Positions 23,701-34,117 of a DNA stretch of 64,000 nt are shown piece after piece (the stretch's first letter is position 1; each line of letters opens with the position of its first letter). Below the pieces are notes generated by a model that had not been told where the DNA came from, ran no database searches, and was given only the letters and a program-made list of their open reading frames with translations. A program made the translations under genes and the position numbers. Origin of the DNA: Halocaridina rubra (Eukaryota > Arthropoda > Malacostraca > Decapoda > Atyidae); assembly GCA_037179515.1 (NCBI GenBank), contig JAXCGZ010019277.1:1-64000 (forward strand), written 5' to 3'.

Positions 23701-24534
23701 CAAATGTGGACCACCACAACGATAGCAGTGCCTTCCAGAGCATTGATTATTCTCAACGGAATCACCCTCAGCATTGAGTTTCCCTTGAAGATAACCCGAC
23801 TAACCACGACCACCAATAGCATTACCTTGACAAGCCGGCAACATAGCACCACCCTGAGCAGCCCCACCAGCAACAGCAATAACTGGGCATTCAACAAATT
23901 CAGACATCAAAGCCCTTGCTCTATAAACTATGACTGACAAAGGGCTAGAACCTACATTTGCCATAGCTATCAATTCCCTAGATATGGGACCAGGGAGATC
24001 AACAACAAATGCCCTCAACAACAAAATGTCTGATTCAACACCAGCTAGGCAAGCCAATTTATGCAGATCAGTCAAATAAACATCGAACGGCTCATCACGC
24101 TATACTCACCTTTAAAATGATTCATAAGCCTGGAAAGGGTTTGTAGCAAATGCCTCCAACAGAGCCTTTTCAATTGTATCGTAGTTGCTCTTTGCCCTAG
24201 TACTTAACATGCTGTATACAGCAAATGCACTACCCTCTAAAAACATAGGCAACACCACTGCCAAATCATCTAAGTTCTTCAACTTTGCAATAAATTCCAA
24301 TTTTTCGAGCCGCTCCACACTTTCCAAGCCGTCAAACGATCTCACAACATCGGTTAGCTTCAAATTCGACATCTTTCAGGGCCAAGATAGCTTGTGGTTA
24401 AAAAGTAACTCACCTCAAAAGCTGGTTGATAGCATTTCACAAAAAGGAAAACTTCACTAGCTCACCAACACCTCAAAGAGCAAGCAAAGACAGCAGCAGA
24501 CAACCAGCAACAGCAAAGAGCCCCTTACAGTGAC
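20739..24534 (-). pseudogene. Gypsy-2 gag-pol, internal region
   Basis: Minus strand, in order: gag from the ATG at 24372 (MSNLKLTDVVRSFDGLES; FLEGSAFAVYSML); knuckles near 23640-23740 (CYRCGGPHLIRFC, ACGDEGHISSNC); an aspartic protease near 23500 whose active site reads LINTGFSP, so the catalytic Asp is Asn; RT at about 22955-22560 (KIVDLRAAYLQVHI, LTRLGFGLNC, then SYIDDIIVNE as the active site after a stop); RNase H at 22359-21820 (CNASSLAFGVAVETGGEIVE, HINIAEPEAVVKAVNLALKW, VMTDSVTVKRWLESV); and integrase with a zinc finger (HHFGVKRLFYLARM ... CIQCQS, about 21600-21690) and core at 21366-20869 (AHRPQGNSIMEQVQRTIKSL). Several frameshifts and stops are present. The RNase H and RT sequence types differ clearly from Gypsy-1, so this is a separate Ty3/gypsy lineage. 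Confidence 0.88.
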
Positions 24535-24752
24535 ACAGAAAAAAACTAACTAGCAGCGTGGCATCTCAGTGGTCACGGATGCACTTATCCTCACTTGTCT
24601 TTCGACACTAAATACACCTCATTAACTTCTAATCACCTTCTCCACTTCATCACCACCTCATTTTCTTTTCCTCATCAACAATCCACTCACCACACTAACA
24701 ACACCTCATAACTTCTAATTACCTTAACCACTCTAACAATCCACTCACCACA
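24535..24752 (-). repeat. Gypsy-2 5' LTR
   Basis: Partner of 20506-20738, about 218 bp. On the minus strand it starts TGTGGTGAGTGG. The inner boundary near 24535 is approximate because both copies run into A-rich sequence. Confidence 0.82.
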
Positions 24753-24862
24753 AAATATAAATCAACTCGACTAAAATAAGATTCAAAATCCTCTACATTA
24801 GGATCAAAATTAGAAATACTCCCAATACTCGACACCACTGTACCGGTATATAGAAGTAGCAT
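24753..24862 (-). pseudogene. Gypsy-1 gag N-terminus, cut off by Gypsy-2
   Basis: The minus strand from the ATG at 24862 reads a gag start with SIGSISNFDPNVEDFESYFS and RVDLYF, the FDP..EDW..Y..R...YF pattern typical of gypsy gag. It is interrupted at 24752 by the Gypsy-2 LTR. The continuation at 20505 starts further along gag (the HIVFHSRSLKSSELVSDFV block), so roughly 60 codons that should lie between them are absent. They were probably deleted at or after Gypsy-2 insertion. Confidence 0.72.
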
Positions 24863-25603
24863 TCAGTACACAGAATATATATGTAAAATAGGATAATACA
24901 AAATTAAATACACCAGTAAGGTTAGGTAGACTAGCCAAGAACAAAATCAAATATTTACGCTAGACGTAAGCTAGTTAATGAACACGAAAATACACCAGTT
25001 AGGTTAGGTAGACTAGCCAAGCACAAAATCAAATATTTATGCTAGACGTAAGCTAGTTAATGAACAAGAAAATAATCAGGAATGTGCAATATGAATGGGC
25101 TACTATAGGTTAGGTTAGTCACTGTGATAGCCAGTGCGGTACCCGGTAATCTAGACGAAATTCGGTTATCGATAGGCTAAGATACTGTTAAGATCAACGG
25201 GTTAAGGCTAGGCTATCATTAGATTCGATAGTGTAGGTTACCGGCAGGTTCGATAATTGCAGGAAGAAAAAATTAATTTCGTCGCCAGTTTTGTACCCTT
25301 TAGCTTAAGGTACGAAATCTAATATAATAGTAATACAAATAATATAAAAGTAGGTAGCCAAAATAATAAATAGAAAAATGCTTATGGGTGATTATCGGGG
25401 GTTGGCCATTTGTTTACATCACCAGTTCAATAGTTACTAAAGGAGAAGGTTAGGTTAGCGACTAACTACGGGATCTACGTAGACGGAAGTAAGAGTGAGA
25501 TTAGGAAATATGAGGAATAGAGGTACTACATGGTGATATTTGTAGGAATAGAGGCTAGAGCGAGACACAAGCACTCTTAGGTCTTATGCCGGTCAAAACA
25601 CAT
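24863..25603 (-). other. Gypsy-1 leader with 82-bp tandem duplication
   Basis: Untranslated leader between the Gypsy-1 5' LTR and gag. It carries two adjacent 82-bp units (24909-24990 and 24991-25072) that differ at only a few bases. Each contains ctagacgtaagctag, a near-palindromic core. No coding sequence is seen. Confidence 0.6.
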
Positions 25604-25726
25604 GTGGGAGTGGGAAAGCGGTTGCTTGTACTATGTTTCGTACTCTTCTTTTTTTTTAGAAGTAGGATTTCATTTGGACGTCAGTAGAAATAGCTTAGTA
25701 ACAATTTTTATTTAGACTATATTACA
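25604..25726 (-). repeat. Gypsy-1 5' LTR (short)
   Basis: Partner of 9934-10056. On the minus strand it begins TGTAATATAGTC. It defines the right end of the 15.8-kb Gypsy-1 nested cluster. Confidence 0.7.
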
Positions 25727-25734
25727 ACTTCCTT

Positions 25735-26470
25735 TACCTATAACCAAGTGATGAATTCTTTATCGTGATCATTTGGTGTTCTAGTTTTCAGAATGACAAG
25801 ATATGGGTACGAGTATGGAAGACTCTGAAGATGAAGAATGATCCCAAGAAGTGTGGCAGCCTACAGGCTGCAACAGAATATTTCTGTGCATCACTGTGAA
25901 GTGCCTCTTCTGCATAATAAAGGAGAAGGACAGGGTTGGACAGGAGCTTACTTCTGTAAAATGATTTTGGGTAAAATTGTGATCACGTCCTTGACATTGT
26001 GTGGAAAACTGTCTGATCATGATGAAATGTATTTTTAACACAACAGTGCTCCATGTTTTTTCACAAACAAAGCACAAAATCTGATGAAAGGCTCAGGGTG
26101 TGATTGTTTTTCTATCAGACACAATGGCCTTGAAATTCACCAGACCTCAATCCTGTCAAACACATATGAACAATCCTGAAACACAGAGCATTGGCTAAGA
26201 TGATCCAAGAACTTGAAGTTGATCAGTTTTCAAAAGACAAGTTTGTGAAACATCTACAAGATGTTTTGGAGGATCTTGAGTTCGTCACTGATCTCTTCGA
26301 ATTGCTGCTCCTATCGTACCCCCTCCAGGTTATTGGCTGTGCAAGACGCTCGAGACTTCCACACTAAATATCAAGTGCATGATGTATTCTCTCAGCAATA
26401 TTTTAGTATATTAAATCGTTATGTACTGTTACTAATTTTTATGCTCCCTATCTAAACTTGATGTACCATC
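25735..26470 (+). pseudogene. Tc1/mariner-superfamily transposase, decayed copy 1
   Basis: Plus-strand frames with many stops and shifts spell the C-terminal half of a Tc1/mariner-like transposase: HNSAPCFFTNKAQNLMK (the D-N-A-x-x-H region before the third catalytic position), LNPVKHI and TILKHRALAKMIQELEV (the SPDLNPVENLW block) and a final block around PSRLLAVQDARDFHTKYQ. The following 300 bases to about 26790 are also shared with copy 2. It begins directly at the Gypsy-1 LTR, so the N-terminal part may have been lost or separated. It is not functional. Confidence 0.7.
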
Positions 26471-26799
26471 CTGTATATGTATATGCTTGTGTGCATATGG
26501 CACTTAAAATATGTAATAATTAGAAAGAGAGTAAATACTCTGCACATATGGTCCACTTCACTAATAAGGGATAAGTAATAACAAAATGTTTGTGGTTGAC
26601 TGGGACTTTAAAAGAATAAAGGATACACAAGAGTGTAAATGTGTGTACTAGGCTGTGCATATATATACTGCCTTAAACATAAAAAAAAAATATTAACATC
26701 AGGGTAAATAAAGAGGATGTAATAAACTTAATATATAAATTACAAACAAAACTGGATATTGTTCGCACTTGTGACTTTCCAGACATAGTTTACTGATTG

Positions 26800-27249
26800 G
26801 TTTGTCCAATTGTCTTTCAAAGCTAGAGACAGAGAAATTATTCAGGTTGTTGACAGGATCTGTGTAAATACTAAATGTGAGACAATAGAACCTAGAACTA
26901 TCTCCACTAACTAGAAAAGGACCGCAAACAAACTAGGGCAAAATGAACATTAGATTACTAACAATTGGAGGTAGAAGTATGAAAATATCTGTGTGACCTT
27001 TAGCTCCAGTGCAACAGAAAACTCTCCCAGTAAAGTGAAAACATCATTGCAGAGTTATGCTAGTATTGCTGAAAAAGCAATGCATGTATTTTGCACAAGA
27101 GATCAATAAGCGTTGAGGGAAATCTGTGAATAAAAAAAAATTTCATTGTCGCTTGTGAGAATGAATGTAAGCAATACCAAAAACCCATTACGGCTGGTGT
27201 AACTGTCAAAAAGCTCCTTTGGTTCTGAGATTATTCACCTCAATGGGAG
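26800..27249. other. Sequence between the two transposase relics
   Basis: AT-rich with no clear gene. Part of it may be the decayed 5' half of the second Tc1/mariner-like copy, but I cannot recognise motifs. Confidence 0.35.
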
Positions 27250-27868
27250 GAGGAAGACTTCCTTCACCTCTGTCCAAGTAATGAATGATTTGTCCAGACC
27301 ATTTGGTGTCCCAATTTTTAGAAAAATAGGATCTGGGTATTGAAGACACTGAACAATAACCAAGATATGTATCAGGGCTCCAGGTTGCATCTGAAATTTT
27401 TCTGTGCTACACTGTGAAGTGCATTTTGTGGGAAATCAAGGAGAAGGCAAAGGGATGGACAGGAGCTTATATTTACAAAGATATTTTGAAAGAAATGGTG
27501 ATCCCATTCTTGAAATTACATGGAGTGGTATTGGATCCTGATAAAGTGTATTTTCAGTACAACATTGTTTTATGCTTTTGCAGCGATAAGATTAAAAATC
27601 TGATGAAAGAGTCTGGGACTGATTTTACAATAGAATGAATTGGTCTAGAGATTCACTGGACATCATACCTGTCAAACGAATTTGAGCAATCCTGTAACAC
27701 AGAGTGTAGGCTAAGATGTTTCAAGACCACGAAATTGACCAGTATTCAAAAGACAAGCTTTTCAGACATCTGCAATATGTGTTAGAGGAGCCTGAGTTCG
27801 ATATTAATCTCTTTGAGATTAATATCAAGATTGTAGGCTGTGCAAGGCACGTGCTGTTTCCAAATTAA
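27250..27868 (+). pseudogene. Tc1/mariner-superfamily transposase, decayed copy 2
   Basis: This parallels copy 1 (25735-26470) along its length: the block from tgatgaa(t/g) through ggagaaggca, ggacaggagctta, the VLDPDKVYFQYNIVL region and the SPDLNPV-equivalent (catcatacctgtcaaacg). It is cut at about 27868 by the A-rich end of family B LINE copy B2; its 3' part resumes at about 29314. Stops and shifts are present throughout. Confidence 0.65.
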
Positions 27869-29313
27869 ATTTTTTTTTATGAGTGTGACACTGGGACAGG
27901 TAAAAAAAAACTGCCTTCATCAAAAAAGCCCTGGCATGAAGAAAACATTAAGACGAAGGAAAAGAAAAAGGTTATGGCCAAGGCAGAGATGAGGTAATGA
28001 TACATAAAGGAAAAGGACAGACTAAAAGAATAGTCAAAGTACCGAGGACCTAGAGATATGGCAGGATGAGGCCTTGAAATGATGACAGATCCGCTTTTTG
28101 AAGGAAGATAGGTTATAAGAGCTAGAAAAGACAGAAAGAGGAAGAGAATTCCAGAGTCTGGAGGTAGATGGGAAGAGGTAATGACTGCACCGACCAATCC
28201 ACGAGCTACAAATCTCCACACAGTACCTGTGGGATGAGGCAGCTTGGCGAGTATTAAGAGGCCTCAGCAGTGGAGGAGTGATGCAATTCGCCAACTCATT
28301 AGAGCAGCGATGGAAGTAGTAGCGATAGAAAAGGGAAAGAGATGATACCATACGGCGAAGAGAAAGAGAATCCAGATAAGTAAGAGAAGGGTCATTAATG
28401 TGTCTGACTGTCTTAGATTCAACCGTATCAAAGAGATAAATTTAAGAAGAAGCACCCCAGATGTGTGAGCAGTATCCTAAGTAGGGACAGATTACACCTT
28501 TATAGATTTTAAGTAACTGTAAAGAGTTAAAGTAATGACGAAAACGAAGCAGAACCCTCAATATTTTAGGATACAGATTTAGAAAATTGGATTATGTGGT
28601 TCCTCCAAGAGAAGTTAGAGGCTATATGGATCCCTGATATGTTGATAGAGTTAAGAGGGTAAATTTCGATAGTTTTGAAGACAATAGGGGTATCAGGAGG
28701 AGAAGATAAAGAGATAGCCTGAAACTGTGTCTTGGAGGCATTAAATTTAATTAAATTTCGAGTGCCCCACTCAGATAACCTCTGCAAATTGAAGCTGAGA
28801 GTAGAAGAAAAAGTGATACGAGACTGATTATGAGTAGCATATGAAGGTTGTGAAGAAAATGCAGATGACAAATGAAGGGTAGAATTGCCGGCATAGGCGT
28901 GAAGAAGAATAGAAGTAGGGGACTGAAGAAGATCATCCATGAAGAGAAGGAACAGAGTAGATTAAAGAACAGAATCCTGTGGAACATCACTGGTAACAGG
29001 GAATGGGCTAAATGTTGCACCATCAACAACTACAGATATAAAATGGTCCGAAAGAAAACTGGAAAATAGAGAACAGAGAGAAGGGGTAAAGCCATAGGCA
29101 AGGAGTTTGACCAACAGAGCCTTGTGCCAGACTCTGTCAAAAGCCTTAAAGATATCAAGGGCGATGACAAACAATTCCCCATAGTTCCTCAGAGAAGATG
29201 ACCATACATGAGTATGATAGGACAGGAGGTCACCAGTGGATCTTGCCTTGCTGAAGCCGTACTGATGATCGGAGATAAGGGAGTTAGATTCAAGACGTTT
29301 CAAAATGTGTTAA
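27869..29313 (-). mobile_element. Jockey-group LINE family B, copy B2 (5'-truncated)
   Basis: Minus-strand RT C-terminal half. It starts within the region SKARSTGDLLSYHTHVWSSS and LDIFKAFDRVWHKALL, passes the active-site region, RLSEWGTRNLIKFNASKTQF, then HRYCVEICSSWIGRCSHYL near the end. The 3' A-run lies at 27869-27876. Frameshifts separate the parts. It is inserted in the second Tc1/mariner-like relic. Confidence 0.88.
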
Positions 29314-29720
29314 GGGCATGATAAAGTCTCTCAACAATACTTCAATGTATTACATTGTTTTGTACTATTACTTGGCTCAATACTTCCTAGCCAAAGATTT
29401 TGTACTACCCTGTATAAGTGTTTATTCTTTTTGTACATATAGCACCTAAACACGTACAATTTAGATTGTAAATACTTTTCATATTCGGAACAATTCAGTA
29501 ATATGGAAAAAGCAGTAGCAAAACTTCTGATGACTCACTTTAATCGCATATAAGATTCACAAGAGTGTAATTGTGCATACTGAATTGTGCATATATTCTT
29601 TCCTAAATGTTAAATGCATTAGCAACAGGGTAAATATAATAACGGTTATACCTAAACGATAAGCAGAAAAATATAAATTGCTTGCACTTGTGGCTTCCTT
29701 AAGGATAACGTGTATGAAAG
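29314..29720 (+). other. 3' part of the second Tc1/mariner-like duplicate
   Basis: It resembles 26400-26790 in order and spacing (ctctcaacaatactt, gttttgtactatta, gtactaccctgtata, tagcacctaaa, cacaagagtgtaa, aacagggtaaata). This shows that family B copy B2 split a unit that is duplicated in tandem. It is non-coding. Confidence 0.6.
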
Positions 29721-29893
29721 CTATACTGGAACATAAATTGTCTCTTAAGCATACAGTTGAAAAACAAGTGTGAAAATGTATCTCAAACAAGAAAACTCGG
29801 ATGCAGTCCGAAACTTACTCATCATTACATGCCAATGATTAAACGTGTGATTACATATATATTGACAGAATAGCAATACGATGACATATCTAC

Positions 29894-30011
29894 CTTCGGA
29901 ATATAGTATCCTGCTAGGTAAACTTCGTTGTTTGTAGCTCTCATCACTCCAAAAGGAATCAGAGAGCTTAGCCTGAGAACCTCATGTATGAAAGCTTCAA
30001 GAAGTGGTAAC
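29894..30011 (-). CDS. Cytochrome P450 (CYP2 clan), K-helix exon
   Basis: The minus-strand acceptor is ccatgttctag at 30012-30015 and the donor is AAG/GTAGAT at 29893. The 118-nt exon enters with one base completing a codon and leaves in phase 0. It reads LPLLEAFIHEVLRLSSLIPF, then GVMRATNNEVYLAGYYIPK. EVLR is the invariant K-helix ExxR motif and the position before GVMRAT matches the usual P450 layout. The exon is open and the phase matches the upstream exon at 30274-30454 across a 262-base intron with no recognised repeat. The next exon, expected to carry the PERF motif, is not visible between here and 9705. Confidence 0.93.
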
Positions 30012-30273
30012 CTAGAACATGGGGAAAAATATTTCTAAGCAAAACGATAGATCATGCAGTATGCATATGCAAATATCACTACCACTTATAGATTCTGAAC
30101 TTGGATATGTTACACTGCCCATGAGAAAAAAAAAATAGTGATTGGATAGTCAACACAAGCAATGATAATTTATGAAAAAAAGAGGATATTTTCAAAGGCA
30201 CGATAATTTCGATGCCAGCTGTCGCATTATAGTACAATAATTATTGTTATGGAAACAAAACCAAAGTACCAAC
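30012..30273 (-). other. Short P450 intron
   Basis: This 262-base intron (phase 2) lies between the I-helix and K-helix exons. Its donor is ACA/GTTGGT, a weak match to consensus but the only GT that keeps the frame. The acceptor is TTCTAG/G. Confidence 0.7.
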
Positions 30274-30454
30274 TGTGCTTTATGTTTATTTGCTGGGAAT
30301 TCTTCTCTCGGCAATACTTCGTCAATTTGCTGCTGAACTATTCTCTGAACTTCTGGGTACTTGGCAGCATAAAGGCACATCCATCTTAACATATTGGAAG
30401 TGGTATCAAAACCAGCACCAAATAAATCAAATGAAGTTTTCATCAGATCCATTT
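30274..30454 (-). CDS. Cytochrome P450 (CYP2 clan), I-helix exon
   Basis: The minus-strand acceptor is tttctcccag and the exon is 181 nt. With the single base carried from the preceding exon it reads EMDLMKTSFDLFGAGFDTTS, then NMLRWMCLYAAKYPEVQRIV and a J-helix part with QQQIDEVLP. AGFDTT is the I-helix (A/G)Gx(D/E)T(T/S) oxygen-activation motif. The incoming phase 1 fits the exon at 50809-50920 and the outgoing phase 2 fits the exon at 29894-30011. The 20-kb upstream intron (30455-50808) is filled with LINE arrays and simple repeats. The exon is intact and there is no sign of decay. Confidence 0.94.
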
Positions 30455-30720
30455 CTGGGAGAAAAATAAAATACAAAGCGGTTAAAATCATTCAGTTATG
30501 TTATGATAAGAAATGCTGTATATACAGAGGTTAAAAAAATATATTTGAATAAGGTTTTGCTTTTATTAAAAGAGCAATATTAGTTCCTATATCACATCAC
30601 AATGCAATAGCCCATGCAAATAAGTTTTTTCTTCACTACCATGAAGAATTTCTCATATTCTTGTCACACAGATATTCAGCATATATCTTACATCCTTTAA
30701 GTATCATTACAAATGACTTA
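30455..30720 (-). other. P450 intron sequence, unique
   Basis: AT-rich intronic sequence with no recognised repeat or coding region, up to the (TA)n at 30727. Confidence 0.6.
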
Positions 30721-30725
30721 GAAAG

Positions 30726-30871
<146 letters not shown>

Positions 30872-31121
30872 GCTCTAGAACTAGAGGTCAAAGTTTGAAG
30901 CTTCGTAAGAAAACGTCTTTACAGGATGTAAGGAAGTACTTTTTTTTAGTGAAAGAGTAGTTGATAATTGGAATTTGCTAAGCGAGGAGGTAGTTAATGC
31001 TATCTCAATCCATAGTTTTAAGGACAGGTATGATAAGTATCACTAAGTAGAAAATGGAATATATCAAGAGACGGTAAGACACGAGCTTTGGGCTCTTTCC
31101 TGCAAGCACAATTAGATAATC
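30872..31121 (+). mobile_element. CR1-like family A, copy A3 (5'-truncated 3' end)
   Basis: It starts abruptly at gctctagaactagagg (the AGSRTRG codons), covers the C-terminal DVRKYFF-like part and the 3' UTR, and ends with the tail unit attagataatc. It follows A2 without any intervening base and is followed directly by A4. Confidence 0.88.
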
Positions 31122-33653
31122 ATTAAAAACCAGAATTTCTAAACAAGAAGATAACAACAAACAGCTGAATGACAACCTAATTGAGTTAGGTGTTAGTTCA
31201 CAACACTCTTCTGAGAGAGACGAGATTGCAGCTTGGAATGTTCATATTAAGGAAAACACTGAACAGTTTAGAAAAGTTTCAGGAGCTGAATATGGAACAT
31301 GATGCCATGAAAACTTCCTTTCATGGTGCACTAAAGAAGAATGTGATAGTAAAAGAGGCTGTAAAGGTGGTGGCACTGGAAAACATACAAACAGTTGACT
31401 ATAAAGAGACAGTAATCAAAAGATTGAAAGACGTTGTGATAGAAAGGGCAAATCCACTGATTAAACAGACTTGATAAAGAGAAGATAGTGGTAATCTCAG
31501 GCATAAGGGAATCCCAGGAGCCAACATGGCAGGGGAGACTTGAAGAAAATAAAGCTAGGGTTGTAGACCTCATAAGAAAGCTTGGAGTAGTTTGTGGTCC
31601 TGAGGATATTGTAAACATTCACCAACTAGGCAAATATTTGAGGGAAGGAAAGCAGAGACCAACAAAAGTAACCTTTGAGAGAGGGGAAACATGTAAAGAA
31701 ATATTGATGAGAAAAAAAGTCTAAAAGACCTCCAAGAATTCAAAGAAGTGTTCATTAGACGATACAAAACACAGGAAGAGATGGGAAAGATCAAAAACTT
31801 GTTGCAAGAGGCAAGAAGGTTAAATGAGGAAAGAAATGAAGAAGAGAAGAAAAATTTTCATTTCAGAGTTCTTCCAGACAAAGGGGAGATAAAGAAGATA
31901 ATGACAGAAGATCAGGGGATGGGGCCTCATTAAGATTGTTATACACAAATGCTGATGGATTAGCTGGTAAGGCAGTAGAATTAAAAGATAGGATTCACAA
32001 CAGTAAGGCAGATATAGTAGCAATTACAGAGACTAAGTTGAGTGAGGACATGAACAGCGTCACAGTTTTTCCTAAGGGCTTCAGAATATTAAGGGTTGAA
32101 AGATCTGAGAGGACTGGTGGAGGGATAGCACTGTTCATAAGGGAAAGGATTCAAGTTGAAGAAATAAACTTGGCTATAGAAAGTGAGTTCAAGGAATTTC
32201 TTGTTGCTCGCAAAAATACTGGGTCAGAGAGCATTATAATAACTGTTGTATATAACCCACCAAGGAACCAGAATAGGCTAGAAGTTTATGAGGAAAGTCA
32301 TATAGGTACTATTGAAGTCATAAACTCAGATGTTAACATGGCACGGGAGAGAAAATGTAGGATTTTGATTATGGGAGATTTTAATCATAAAGAGATAGAC
32401 TGGATAAATCTTGACCCATAGAGTGGTGAGGACTCATTCGGGGCAAGATTCCTAGATTGCGTACAAAGGAATTTCCTACACCAACAAGTAATGGAACCAA
32501 CGAGGGCCAGGGGTGGGGATGAGCCATCACTACTTGATCTAGTATTCACAGATAATGTGTTGGATATTGAAAAAATTTAGTATGAACCACCAATTGGAAA
32601 GAGTGACCACTGTGTGTTGTTGATGGAGTATATAAGTGAAGATATTTTGCCTGAGAGTAGAGGCACTGAGGACATGAGGAGGAACTATCCGAAAGGAGAT
32701 TACATCAAAATGAATGAGATTTTTGCAGTTATTGACTGGAGAACCTTATTTTACAACAAATCTGTACAAGAAATGCATGACATCTTTTGTGAGAAATATG
32801 GGAAGACAGTAGATTGCTGCATACCTGTCACCAAAGGAGGTGTAATTCATGCCAGAGAGAAATGGTATGATAATGAGTGTAAAAGAGGTAAGGAGTGGAG
32901 AGACAAATGCTGGAAAGGGTATAGGAGGAGAAAAAACATAAATGCCCGGCAATCCTACAAAAGAGCAAGAAATGATTACCTAAGTAAAAGAAGAGAGGCG
33001 GAGAGAGACTATGAGAGGGACATCACCAGGAAGGCTAAAGAAAATTTCCACAGCTTTATCAGAGGAAAACTGAAGGTAAAAGAACAGGTTTTAAGGCTTA
33101 AGAGAGCGGATGGAAGCATCACTGAGACGGATGAAGAGATATGCAAAGAATTGAACAAGGAGTTTCAGTCAGTATTTACAGTTGAAAATACCCCACCCCC
33201 TCAGATAGCAGAGATCAAGGACTGGTATTAGAGAACATCAACCTTGCAGCCACAGAGGCATGCAAAGCGCTGATGGAGTTAGATGTTCATAAAGTTACAG
33301 GTCCTGATGATATATTCCCTCATGTACTTAAAAAATGTGCAAACTCATGGTTATGATAGAGTGGATAGGGATTGATATTTTGATATGGATGTCTCGAGAT
33401 CTAGAGGTCATAGTTTGAAGCTTCGTAAGAAAACTTCTCTGCAGGATGTAAGGAAATACTTTTTCAGTGTAAGAGTAATTGATAATTGGAATTCGCCAAG
33501 CGAGGAGGTAGTTAATGCTAACTGAATCCATAATTTTAAGGACAGGTATGATAAGTATCACTAAGTAGAAAATGGAACCGATCAGGAGACGGGAAGATAC
33601 GAGCTTTGGGCTCTTTCCCGTAAACACAATTAGGTAATCACAATTAGGTAATC
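31122..33653 (+). mobile_element. CR1-like family A, copy A4 (ORF1 + endonuclease, RT internally deleted)
   Basis: It begins inside ORF1 (a Lys/Glu-rich, coiled-coil-like segment beginning at KTRISKQEDNNKQL), with ORF1 pieces at 31190-31933. ORF2 starts near 31930 (LLYTNADGLAGKAVELKDRI; VAITETKLSED; ILIMGDFNHKEIDW as the endonuclease GDFN motif; GKSDHCVLL) and proceeds to the start of RT (KVTGPDDIFPHVLKKCANS). At about 33347 the reading jumps to the C-terminal DRVDRD-like region, so most of the RT, including its FADD active site, has been deleted. The 3' UTR and double tail end at 33653. Stops are present at the LDP and EKI positions. Confidence 0.88.
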
Positions 33654-34117
33654 ACATAGCTAAGCTTGAAAAAATTCAAAGACATGCCACGAAACTGGTG
33701 CCAGAAATACGCAATCTCAGTTATGATGAGAGGCTGAGGGAATTAGACTTACCATCACTCGAAGCTAGAAGATTGAGGGGGTATATGGTGACAGTCTTTA
33801 AATTCCTTCATGGTTATGATGGAGTGGATAGGAATCGATATTTTGATATGGATGGCTCTAGAACTAGAGGTCATAGTTTGAAGCTTTGTAAGAAAACTTT
33901 ATTGCAGGATGTAATGAAATACTTTTTCAGTGTAAGAGTAGTTGATAATTGGAATCGCTAAGCGAGGAGGTAGTTAATGCTATCTCAATCCATAGTCTTA
34001 AGGACAGGTATGATAAGTATCACTAAGAAGAAAATGGAACCGATCAGGAGACGGGAAGATACGAGCTTTGGGCTCTTTCCCGTAAACACAGTTAGGTAAT
34101 CACAATTAGGTAATCAC
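33654..34117 (+). mobile_element. CR1-like family A, copy A5 (5'-truncated)
   Basis: It starts at acatagctaagcttg, corresponding to the HIAKLEK codons, directly after the A4 tail (the two share cacatag at the join). It encodes the last part of RT (33698-33961, MPEIRNLSYDERLRELDLPS) and ends with the 3' UTR and tail. Confidence 0.88.

Noticed and set aside
29557..29790. Candidate missing P450 exon on the minus strand
   Set aside because: It contains no PERF or FxxGxR motif, and the region aligns with the duplicated Tc1/mariner flank.
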